64,000 nucleotides of DNA from Adonisia turfae CCMR0081 (lineage in GTDB: Bacteria; Cyanobacteriota; Cyanobacteriia; Phormidesmidales; Phormidesmidaceae): positions 3,238,150 to 3,302,149 of the forward strand of contig NZ_QXHD01000004.1 of NCBI RefSeq assembly GCF_011009555.1. The letters are read 5' to 3'. Below are positions 45,501 to 51,412 of the stretch, piece by piece. Numbering within the stretch: position 1 is the first letter of the stretch; the number at the start of each line of letters is the position of its first letter. The notes beneath the pieces were generated by a model, which searched no databases, had not been told where the DNA came from, and was given only the letters and a program-made list of their open reading frames with translations. Position numbers and translations under genes: made by a program.

Positions 45501-45721
45501 GACGAAGGTTGCGATACCAATTGACTAGTTGTACCAGGGGCTCCCTCACCAACTGAAGATATTTCCCCTGGTACTATAGTAGGAAAACCATTGGGGTAGA
45601 ATGTTTTAAGATCTAGAAACGATATGGACGATGCACCTAGGGGACGTCGTTGCCCCACTTCAGACGGCCCTAAGGGACGACATAAACCTAATGGAGAGCA
45701 ATGACCCAGATGCTTTGCCAT
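39506..45721 (-). CDS. Giant repetitive disordered protein of the injection-system operon, 2071 aa
   Basis: Very rich in Ser, Pro, Gln, Thr and Asn, with no recognisable globular domain. The middle (about 42130-45080) consists of diverged tandem repeats with NNPVVNRAV, SGHPGTANNPVVN, VPEI..PVSET, SDILQRRE and IQRQ..TSVDNN. About twenty hydrophobic-Q-R-[QRK] motifs are spread along it. A second motif, SPLGLCRPLG, recurs as LKPLGVLRPLR and LKPIGVLRSLP near the two ends. The last 35 residues (YLELLAQEVYSVLRQRLCLE...) form a predicted helix, the only ordered part. It is encoded 3 bp after a tube gene and 13 bp before the Afp7-like gene, so it belongs to the operon. A tape-measure, scaffold or cargo role is open. 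Confidence 0.75.
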   Translation of the reverse strand: MAKHLGHCSPLGLCRPLGPSEVGQRRPLGASSISFLDLKTFYPNGFPTIVPGEISSVGEGAPGTTSQLVSQPSSISDVGVQPESASPQLITDNIAVNAPVQLSHPTVSEKKSDSDTSSSVQAKSFRTDLQNYFMGHSQQQSPTSPSSPYSNNALSADNLPFIPSETVQRQTPAELPSVGVPPVNIAQAVQSLQSSQQSASTSSRQENISPSSDSRANLSPDHAQENNPVNLPTIEPTTQILDPIDSSAPIQRQDNTSVDNNNELPLLQSKQFGQAGIDSSKYTTQPSESFNTHELIQRQSHASTDNNIPNSSVSPLVSTSQAPTNPLAARDVDGWTDESPIGQPKQFNPTNKASSSDLSFSSASHLPTGQNSHPGTANNPVINRTIAADLRETESVAGLPEIPSAASETESDRSGILQRQEDTSQPSGIPIALSLGQEWIDNPVNLTMVEPTGLVLGPTDIPDSIQHQNKTSIDNTSNLSVYPSASTSQAPNDPLVGVVDSCWTHKPPVLQPKQSNQKAINQPSDSASPLQTGEDIFGHSATANHPVVNQAVAADSVSAELTEVPGLTSAVSETGADPSDILQRQENISSSPASQAALSPSHERENNPVNLPMVKPTMHPSGAINGSDPIQRQSNVSVDNNAANSSVYPSALISQAPTNPLPSRDVAVGSWANESPILQPKQSSNQADLYQSSDSTSRIPPGEDISGHPVTANNPVVYQAIAVNSASTTESAGVSEIASPASETGSNPSDILHQRQEAISQPSDNASHLPPGQDISGHPGTANNPVVNRAVTTNSVSTELTGVPEILPPVSETGAVPSDILQRREDISPSSSSSSSSSSDVSHLPTGQDSSDHSVTTNNSVINRAIAVDSASNEFARVSKIPSPVSKTGSNPSDILHQRQEAISQSSDDASHLPSGQDISGHPGTANNPVVNRAVTANSVSTKLAGVPEIPPPVSDTEAAPSDILQRREDISPSSGSPAALSINWEQTDNLANLPAVEPQTQISEPIVGPGLIQYRNNTSVDNNVSSPSIRSSASTPQKPTNLLSTEDMAADSWTHEPTVLQLKQSNQANINQPSDSASRLPTRQDISGNPDTANHPAINRVIAADSASAESAGVSEILPPVAETDTNQADMLQCQKGIPQSPGSPASQLIEREQAVNLVNLPTVEPQVQISGPIAGPDPIQRQNNTSVDNNVINSSSPQSPLVSQKVQPLEGGEPLQLAEENTLTSEIPSFQIQRQPLLNLEADIAKSKEVSGSTTQAVSLEQAQLSLTQLTRFVPGSDGRQLSFDNVHVATEPSHSSSSAPVEQTLQAIPHPSAESAQKIVPPSTLSPTSSEPIQRKSQEVLRLPVEESDPPTIADHLKQTVRSKTSATIESGQATTLSMADAHASTEPIQCSEIPEQVSIEIDHPVTQPLIPTEEIIHQCKVTEPQIQSGIVSDTPKSSESPKCAEPKQPSGMQVSETLSNAQQLLPPGSPAIVQRVAAATTQPSNFHHPHSSPVNEVAPSRSLQRTPHSRHQSAAPEGNSSPTPASNFLPAEPGQSIQPLTPSTAKSIQLKSGSVVDNAFDLMIDPIAYVSNTNSHTINTISPSQIDKTEQQSDNLSQVAVIQHSVADSSELQKTNINPRTQISKTLQSKVNGEVIQSKQDAAIAPTTNLSSPISTPSPPPTLQAKPSTEQTVKKVAHQLATPSTPPGKPNSQSQSGTILVNTSQVTPLLTVLKPLGVLRPLRFVVQPRAKSESVTHLSQAHQISIQRVRDRDTRMDAGQTLPLNMLKPIGVLRSLPSLETRLQAPTFQCETQRSQSNHDQNNHVQNIDGSIPSAWSSLKNLVTQLTPALPDAPALIQSSPQSSAQSSTQTPGQAPVQTSDGSSIQSLDRHTIQRQTVDQIPAQVNNHTIQRQIDDQTPAQLTESTLPNAWSNIEDLVTHFHPTSNADISAKDLNPQAVSHLSNTKDNVASPIPDSAIASTASSDRTIASEYLTNKMAGSVQRKLDSSPTHLSSAASASTSPTNIIQTAQDLPTVTIRSSSDTSQLETDNYIRNYSQYLELLAQEVYSVLRQRLCLEQERRGPKYPR
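42130..45080 (-). repeat. Coding tandem repeats inside the giant protein gene
   Basis: Several diverged units. The closest pair is 42900-43060 and 43330-43490, nearly identical over about 160 bp. At 43204-43237 a trinucleotide run of (GAA)n(GAT)n on the plus strand encodes a Ser run in the protein, a site prone to slippage. Confidence 0.75.
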
Positions 45722-45724
45722 CGG

Positions 45725-46279
45725 TTACTTACTCTCAAAATAGCCAGTGTCAGAACGACCTTTGGAGAGAATGGTAGCACCGCCGCCGCCATTGCCAAAG
45801 GTAACATTCAATCCTTCATAGGTTATTGTCAGTTCTTCAATGGCTACAGCACTACCATCGGCTTGGAGCGACGGTGCTTGCCAACCAATGGGCACAGCCC
45901 CAATCAAGGTCCAGCACTGTTGAATGGTACCAGCCTGGTTAAATACTAAAATGTTAATGTTGCGGCGATGCTCTTTGATATTAGTTCCCACGGTTCTGGG
46001 TTGAAACAATGCGCTGAGCCAATCCCAAAATATTTTGTTCTCACTGAGACCGCGCTTCAGAGTTACATCTGAAAAGTCTGGCTTACCTAATAAAACACGC
46101 TGCTGATCGTTTAAGCCACCCTCTTCGACCATTTCTTTTTTTACCTGGACTCCTAGGCCGCTACATTCCGTAAACGAGGCGGTGATTTTACTTTCGATTT
46201 CAACGTAGAAACGATTGGTGGTAACGTAGTTCGCGGCATTGGATGTGACAGTTTTATTGTCGGTTGCCACTGCGATCAC
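45725..46279 (-). CDS. gp19-type tail tube protein, fourth tube paralogue
   Basis: A 184-residue phage-tail-tube-like protein. It starts with a longer N-terminus (VATDNKTVTSNAANYVTTN) followed by RFYVEIESKITASFTECSGL, the family's usual first strand, then KPDFSDVTLKRGLSENKIFW and a closing SVAIEELTITYEGLNVTFG-like strand. The KRGLSxNKxFWDW motif is shared with the paralogue at 47099. In eCIS such proteins form the tube or its baseplate-proximal initiator rings. The location next to the giant and Afp7-like genes suggests the initiator type. Confidence 0.85.
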   Translation of the reverse strand: MIAVATDNKTVTSNAANYVTTNRFYVEIESKITASFTECSGLGVQVKKEMVEEGGLNDQQRVLLGKPDFSDVTLKRGLSENKIFWDWLSALFQPRTVGTNIKEHRRNINILVFNQAGTIQQCWTLIGAVPIGWQAPSLQADGSAVAIEELTITYEGLNVTFGNGGGGATILSKGRSDTGYFESK

Positions 46280-46339
46280 CTCCCGTTGTGGATAAAATGG
46301 ATAATTATGGACGCACCTTGGAGACTAACACTGTTGAAA

Positions 46340-46615
46340 CTAACAGCGTCTCCTATAACTATGGGCTCGTTCATACTGTGCTCGCATATCGTCACAAAGT
46401 AGTTGATAGACGCGATCGCAAAACTGCTGCATCGCCATGGGGTCATGGGCTACCTGAGCTGCAACTCGGGCCATCATTTGTTTTACTTCCGCAGGCTGAT
46501 CACTTCGCAAAATGACTGGAGCCACAAAACCAGTCGGGTTAGATACTGGCCCTACGGGAGGTAAAAATGTCGCATTTTCAGCCCCAGTCATGGATTTTTT
46601 GTTGTGGTCAGTCAT
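46340..46615 (-). CDS. Small injection-system operon protein, 91 aa, unidentified
   Basis: N-terminal half is flexible (Gly/Pro/Asn-rich). The C-terminal half is helical (SDQPAEVKQMMARVAAQVAH, MQQFCDRVYQLLCDDMRAQY) and ends in basic residues. The helix 'VYQLL--D-R--YERA' resembles the C-terminal tail of the giant protein (EVYSVLRQRLCLEQER), so both may dock to the same partner. I know no family. It lies between a gp41-like gene and a tube gene with gaps of 15 and 60 bp. Confidence 0.6.
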   Translation of the reverse strand: MTDHNKKSMTGAENATFLPPVGPVSNPTGFVAPVILRSDQPAEVKQMMARVAAQVAHDPMAMQQFCDRVYQLLCDDMRAQYERAHSYRRRC

Positions 46616-46630
46616 GGGAGCACCGCTGCT

Positions 46631-47074
46631 TTACTCTTCAAGACGATTTATCTTGCGATAGAAATTTTGTAAATAATTTAAGTCCCCTGCAAACATATTT
46701 TCAATCACCACCGGACTCACATCCGTCAAGGTACCTAAGGATAAAATCACCTGAGCCAGAATAATCACAGTGGCATAGGCGGGATTTGCCTGGACCCGTG
46801 GATCGGCCATGGGTCCAATTTCATCCACAGTACGGGCCAAACGCATAATGCCTCGACGGTGGGATTGGCCCACGGCATCTACATAACCAATGGGTAATTC
46901 AAAGGAAAATTCAGTTTGAGGACCTGACTGGAGACCCACTGGACTGTCTTGACCACCAGGAGTTCCAGGTGGCTCTATTATAGGATTCGGTGGTGGGTCT
47001 ATGGGCTGAAGCGAAGGCTTTGTCTTGGGTGGGGCCAGACCCATATTGTTGTTACTGAGTTGAATCGTCGACAT
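46631..47074 (-). CDS. gp41-like tail assembly protein
   Basis: A 147-residue protein with a Pro-rich N-terminal third (PPKTKPSLQPIDPPPNPIIE). The domain then starts with EFSFELPIGYVDAVGQSHRR and contains GIMRLARTVDEIGPMADPRV, YATVIILAQVILSLGTLTDV and IENMFAGDLNYLQNFYRKIN. The latter part matches the short tail-assembly (gp41/Mu-like chaperone) proteins found between tube genes in phage tails and cyanobacterial eCIS. The specific role in an eCIS is unproven. Confidence 0.65.
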   Translation of the reverse strand: MSTIQLSNNNMGLAPPKTKPSLQPIDPPPNPIIEPPGTPGGQDSPVGLQSGPQTEFSFELPIGYVDAVGQSHRRGIMRLARTVDEIGPMADPRVQANPAYATVIILAQVILSLGTLTDVSPVVIENMFAGDLNYLQNFYRKINRLEE

Positions 47075-47098
47075 AATAACTATGTGAGTTTTACAAAA

Positions 47099-47602
47099 CT
47101 AGACTTTTATCCGTTTGAGGGATTCCATCACAATTTCCACTTCTTCAATATTGTGATCTGCTCCTTTGACATCTAGATCAGAGATTTTATAGCTGACGGG
47201 CCAGGCCCCCATAAACTCAAACCGAAACTGTTCTTGTCCCGACTGACCATAGATACATAAGGCCCCATTGCGACGCTGCTTACTCCAGTTACCCCTGCCA
47301 ATGGTATCCATCCAATCCCAGAAGGCCATGGACACCGTCAGCCCCCGCTTCAGCGTAATGTTGGGATAAGAACTGTTACCTGGAATTTTTGAGCGCACCA
47401 CGTGGCCATGGCTGCTACCATCTTTTCCCCAAACCTGGGGAGTGACTTCGGTGATCTCAATCACATCTTGCGATCTCTGGAATCCAGAACATTCCATAAA
47501 GTAACCATCCGTGGAGTCCACACTCCCATCTAACTTTAGCTCTAGATAAAACTTGGCCTTGGTTAAAATCTCAGGAAACATAATCGATCTCCTGATCAAC
47601 AA
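47099..47602 (-). CDS. gp19-type tail tube protein, third tube paralogue
   Basis: A 167-residue protein with the gp19 pattern: KFYLELKLDGSVDSTDGYFM then ECSGFQRSQDVIEITEVTPQ, ITLKRGLTVSMAFWDWMD and WPVSYKISDLDVKGADHNIE before the last strand VEIVMESLKRI. It forms part of the inner tube or its junction with the baseplate. It is encoded 91 bp after the second tube gene; that gap holds a 75-bp repeat. Confidence 0.88.
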   Translation of the reverse strand: MLIRRSIMFPEILTKAKFYLELKLDGSVDSTDGYFMECSGFQRSQDVIEITEVTPQVWGKDGSSHGHVVRSKIPGNSSYPNITLKRGLTVSMAFWDWMDTIGRGNWSKQRRNGALCIYGQSGQEQFRFEFMGAWPVSYKISDLDVKGADHNIEEVEIVMESLKRIKV

Positions 47603-47622
47603 CAGCTCAGTAATTATTCAAC

Positions 47623-47697
47623 CTAAACCACATCCCAGTTGAAACCTGGAGGTTTCTCTACGACAAAACTCCAGGTCTGGACGTGGACAAGATTTAT
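47623..47697 (+). repeat. 75-bp dispersed inverted repeat, copy 2
   Basis: Ends CTAAACC/GATTTAT with inner CCACATCC/GGACGTGG. It lies between tube genes 2 and 3, and its right end overlaps the stop codon (47694-47696) of tube gene 2, so the element arrived or evolved without harming the reading frame. Confidence 0.7.
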
Positions 47698-48176
47698 TTA
47701 GCTCGTACAACTTGAGTAAAATAAAGTTCTAACGTATCTTCTGCTAAATTACCGCCACTATCCACCGCCAGACTGCTAATTTGTTTTTTGGTGCCTGGGA
47801 ACAAATCAATAAAGTTATACCGCATAGCCTCCTTACCATTAGGATCGTAAATCACCAAAGAGCCCGTTTTACGACTATCCATCGCTTTAGAAGCACCTCC
47901 CGAGAAGGTATCTGGGTGGCAATCGTTATACCAATCAGAGAGCTTTTTCTGATCGCCTTCATTACCTGCCACATAGGTTAATGTCACGGTAGCGTTGTAT
48001 TTTACACCACCAATGGTTGCCTGGGTTTGGGTTTTAGCATCCTTGGTTACCCCAATGGCCGCATCGCCTCCAGCCACTTCCATTTCAATCTCTGGACCAC
48101 TACAGGTCTTCACAGCTAAAGACGTAACACCATCAATTTCAAAGTAAAACTTAGAATTGGTGAGATATTGAACCAT
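47694..48176 (-). CDS. gp19-type tail tube protein, second tube paralogue
   Basis: A 160-residue protein: KFYFEIDGVTSLAVKTCSGP at the start, VTLTYVAGNEGDQKKLSDWY in the middle and LIDLFPGTKKQISSLAVDSG-type sequence with LELYFTQVVRAK at the end. The pattern fits a tube protein of the major (Hcp-like) type. It starts 17 bp after tube gene 1 ends and is probably translated together with it. Confidence 0.88.
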   Translation of the reverse strand: MVQYLTNSKFYFEIDGVTSLAVKTCSGPEIEMEVAGGDAAIGVTKDAKTQTQATIGGVKYNATVTLTYVAGNEGDQKKLSDWYNDCHPDTFSGGASKAMDSRKTGSLVIYDPNGKEAMRYNFIDLFPGTKKQISSLAVDSGGNLAEDTLELYFTQVVRAK

Positions 48177-48193
48177 TATTTCCTCTAATTAAA

Positions 48194-48691
48194 CTATTTG
48201 GTACGGTTAAACTTTTCGCAGGTAATGGTATAGGTCTCTTCAATGTAAGCATCAGCTGTCACATCGAGATCGGCACATTTATATTTAGATGGCCAAGCTT
48301 CTGTAAATTGCCATTGGGCAATTTCCTCTCCATCGGTGTTATAAGCCGTAATGCTGCCTTCTACCTTATTATCAGTCCACTTACTCTTACCACCATTGGA
48401 CGAGGGCAAACACTTTTCGAACCACTCGTAGAGTTTTTTACTGGTACTATCACCGTCACCACTGGCAATGGTGACACAGTCAAGGGTAAACAACCCTTCA
48501 AAACCAGCAGAGTTTACCTGCCAAATGGTTTTACCCCCTTTAGTAGTCCCCACGGCCTGTTGCCCGCCCTGGACTTTCGGCGTATAGTCAGGGAGAGTAA
48601 CACTTTTAAAGACGGACTTTTCCCCTTCACATACTCCTGCCAATTCCAGGTAAAAACTACTGGGGGCAATGGGTTTAACTAACTCGCCCAT
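48194..48691 (-). CDS. gp19-type tail tube protein, first tube paralogue
   Basis: A 165-residue protein starting PIAPSSFYLELAGVCEGEKS, with TLDCVTIASGDGDSTSKKLY and EIAQWQFTEAWPSKYKCADL, then YIEETYTITCEKFNRTK. Typical gp19 tube fold. It follows the sheath gene after 112 bp that contain a long hairpin. Together with the second paralogue it probably builds the main inner tube. Confidence 0.88.
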   Translation of the reverse strand: MGELVKPIAPSSFYLELAGVCEGEKSVFKSVTLPDYTPKVQGGQQAVGTTKGGKTIWQVNSAGFEGLFTLDCVTIASGDGDSTSKKLYEWFEKCLPSSNGGKSKWTDNKVEGSITAYNTDGEEIAQWQFTEAWPSKYKCADLDVTADAYIEETYTITCEKFNRTK

Positions 48692-48731
48692 AAAATCACT
48701 CCTTTCTCTTGGATTACAGGTGAACTATTTC

Positions 48732-48769
48732 TTTAACTAGGCATTAAGGGGCCTTAATACCTAGTTAAA
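48732..48769. terminator. Hairpin between sheath and first tube gene
   Basis: TTTAACTAGGCATTAAGG (48732-48749) pairs with CCTTAATACCTAGTTAAA (48752-48769) with one C-A mismatch. Inside an operon it may be a partial terminator or an mRNA processing site setting the sheath to tube ratio. Confidence 0.6.
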
Positions 48770-48803
48770 ACAGTCAGCTCAGTTAGCATTAGCCTTAAAA
48801 CTA

Positions 48804-50516
48804 CTACTGATTCGGTGCCCACTGACTAATGCGGAAGATAACAAATTCTGCTGGACGCACGGGGCAAACGCCCACTTCAACATAGAGACGTCCCAACATA
48901 ATTGTGTCATGGGTGTTGAGTTCACCATCACACTTCACATAGAACGATTCTGCTGGAGCGCCTCCCATTAAGGCACCTTCCCGCCACAACCTTTCTAAAA
49001 AGTTGCTAACGGTGCGGGTGACCCTAGCCCAAAGATCTTGATCGTTAGGTTCAAAGACAACCCATTGGGTACCAATTTCAATGGACTTTTCAATGTAGCT
49101 GAGCAGCCTGCGCACGCTAATGTAGCGCCATTGCACATTGTCGGGCTCAACTAAGGTGCGGGCACCCCAAACCTTGAGCCCCCGGTTATAGCTGGCAAAG
49201 TTGCGAATACAGTTAATCCCCAGCGGGTTGAGTAACTCCTGCTCACGCATATTGGTCTCATAGGCCAGACCAATCACCCCCCTCGGGGTTTCATTGGCAG
49301 GAGCTTTAAAGACACCGCGAGATTCATCTGTGCGACACCAGATACCCATCATGTGACCGGAAGGAGGCACCAATTTAGGTCGTCCACCATCGCGAGGATT
49401 GGCCACCTTTATCCATGGATAATAGGTTGTCCCAAACATGGAACGACGATTAAACAAACTGAGCCATTTGGCCACATCCGCTGGACGTTGTCGACTGGGA
49501 GCCACCGGGTCCATACTCTTACCCGGCTTCACAGGGGGAGGATCAATCACCGCCATGCGATAGGCCGGTCCAGGGAATGAATTTTCACACATGCTAAGCA
49601 TCATTTCCATGACACCATGCACCTGATCAATATCAATCAGCCCCCTCTCATAGGCCAGCAATAAATCAGGACAGGCCACCATGGAAACTTCATCCACTTC
49701 ATATAGCCCCTGAATACCCGTGCGATCATCTCGATTGCCCTGGAGATCGCGATTAAATCGATCGGGAGTACCCACATAGGGAGGTGGCGCAATTTCGTAG
49801 GAACCATTGGCCGGACGTCGAGAGAGGGCCTGCCCTGATTGCGAGATATTTTCAATTGTGACAAATTCTGAGGCTTCTAAGGCCGTCACTGCATAGTCAG
49901 CAAGGGCTGTTTCCACCTCCGGATTCATGGAGAGGTGCTCATATCGTTCAACTTCTTCACTGCCGTTGCTCACCACTACCGTGAAATACTCTCCATTATT
50001 AATAGGAGGTTCTGCATCGTCAGGAGCATCGTCAGGCAATGGCTTTGGTTCGCCATTCATCACCGTAAGCGTCAACCGCCCACTGCTAGAGGGTAACGCT
50101 AGGAGCCCCCCCTCTTCCGACGAACTCTCCTTGAGATAGCATGACAGCGAGGGTTTACCACTTGACGTCAGCATCTTAGTGGCATTATCAGCAGCCGTGG
50201 GTTGGGGTGATCCTGGCAGCTGCGTGCCAATACTAACCACCCAACAACGGCCACCCCCATTCATAAACCAACCTTGCACCGCGAAGGGTAAATAAGCGCC
50301 ATAGTCGGTAAATCCGTCGGAACCCGGTTTAGAGAAGAATTCTAAATATTGAGCCCAGTTTGTTATCATCATCGGCTCAAACAGTTCGGCATCGCCCCGA
50401 ACATCTTCGGTAAACCCAATAAACCCGGCAACACTCAGGCTAACGCCTTCTATTGGGCGACTGCCTCGGTCTACTTCTTCAACGTAAACACCGGGGGCAA
50501 AGTAGTCTAATGCCAT
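48804..50516 (-). CDS. Contractile tail sheath protein
   Basis: A 570-residue sheath protein: DYFAPGVYVEEVDRGSRPIE at the start, ...GVSLSVAGFIGFTEDVRGDA, and the conserved C-terminal half with WIKVANPRDGGRPKLVPPSG, INCIRNFASYNRGLKVWGAR, NVQWRYISVRRLLSYIEKSI and VECGVCPVRPAEFVIFRIS-like ending. Length is typical for an eCIS sheath with an extra inserted surface domain (about 100-220). It is the only sheath gene in the window and probably opens the minus-strand structural operon, with a 650-bp upstream region. Confidence 0.95.
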   Translation of the reverse strand: MALDYFAPGVYVEEVDRGSRPIEGVSLSVAGFIGFTEDVRGDAELFEPMMITNWAQYLEFFSKPGSDGFTDYGAYLPFAVQGWFMNGGGRCWVVSIGTQLPGSPQPTAADNATKMLTSSGKPSLSCYLKESSSEEGGLLALPSSSGRLTLTVMNGEPKPLPDDAPDDAEPPINNGEYFTVVVSNGSEEVERYEHLSMNPEVETALADYAVTALEASEFVTIENISQSGQALSRRPANGSYEIAPPPYVGTPDRFNRDLQGNRDDRTGIQGLYEVDEVSMVACPDLLLAYERGLIDIDQVHGVMEMMLSMCENSFPGPAYRMAVIDPPPVKPGKSMDPVAPSRQRPADVAKWLSLFNRRSMFGTTYYPWIKVANPRDGGRPKLVPPSGHMMGIWCRTDESRGVFKAPANETPRGVIGLAYETNMREQELLNPLGINCIRNFASYNRGLKVWGARTLVEPDNVQWRYISVRRLLSYIEKSIEIGTQWVVFEPNDQDLWARVTRTVSNFLERLWREGALMGGAPAESFYVKCDGELNTHDTIMLGRLYVEVGVCPVRPAEFVIFRISQWAPNQ

Positions 50517-51174
50517 TCTGGCTCTCCTCCGTTGGGATTAATGCTTGGGGCGTTTGTAAATATATAAGTCTCTGTAGCGCAAAACTTTTTAGTTCAACTG
50601 AACTGACCCTTAGGCCAGAGCCATCAAAAAAGCGTGACAAATTCTCATTAGCCTTGTTTCTACCATAACAAATTTATTTTTTCAAAGATCTCGAAGTTAA
50701 ATCTCTCAACATTGACAAAAATCAATCCATAGCAATGTCCACAGCAAAGACATCAAGAAGTTTTCAATATAAAAGTATTTTTTCCTTGAACAAGGTTTAC
50801 TTAAGCAGGAGAAACATCGCTGTGTTACGGCGATGTTACAAACGTTCCGTAAGATTGATTTTCTGAAGTTAAAGATACATTTCTATACTTAGGACATAAG
50901 TTAATAATGCTTGATGAAAAAGAGTTGATTTCAAGATTGAAGTCTGCATAATTAAGAGATGCGTTATGTGTAATTTAGCCCTATGGAAGCGTAATACAAA
51001 TCTATCTAGTGCCAATATTCAAGGATTTCCAAGGCGCTAAGGATGTTCTCAGATTTCTCTTATAAACCAAGAACATCCTTTTGAAGCCGTTTATCTAATG
51101 GCTTTTGCTACATGACGGTGACATCACATTAGTCAGATTGAACTTGTCAAGGTTAAGATCCTCTCAAAAATCAA
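50517..51174. promoter_or_regulatory. Divergent upstream region of the sheath operon
   Basis: About 650 bp of AT-rich DNA between the sheath start and a small plus-strand gene. The sheath promoter should lie here. The ribosome-binding site GGAGGAGAGCC just upstream of the sheath ATG is strong. I see no defined operator. Confidence 0.4.
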
Positions 51175-51378
51175 ATGAACTTAGAACTGGATTCCATTAG
51201 CGTTAATCAGCTATATCAGCTCGCCACTGAAGCAACGGAAAAGAAATTAATTACGGCCCATGGGTATCGAGGCGGCCAGTATGAGCTATTACGACAGGGA
51301 GAATTTATTTTATTGTCGCCCAGTGAGGCGATCCAATATCTGCAAACATTAGTGCAACCGACGGATATCAATATTTGA
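51175..51378 (+). CDS. Small hypothetical protein, 67 aa
   Basis: NLELDSISVNQLYQLATEAT then EKKLITAHGYRGGQYELLRQ, balanced helical and beta composition without membrane segments, followed by a stop at 51378. The start has only a weak ribosome-binding site. It points away from the sheath operon and towards the AAA ATPase gene, whose 3' end is 35 bp away. Plausible real gene; family unknown. Confidence 0.45.
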   Translation: MNLELDSISVNQLYQLATEATEKKLITAHGYRGGQYELLRQGEFILLSPSEAIQYLQTLVQPTDINI

Positions 51379-51412
51379 TACCCGAGTGGCATTTGTTTAG
51401 ATATAAACAACC

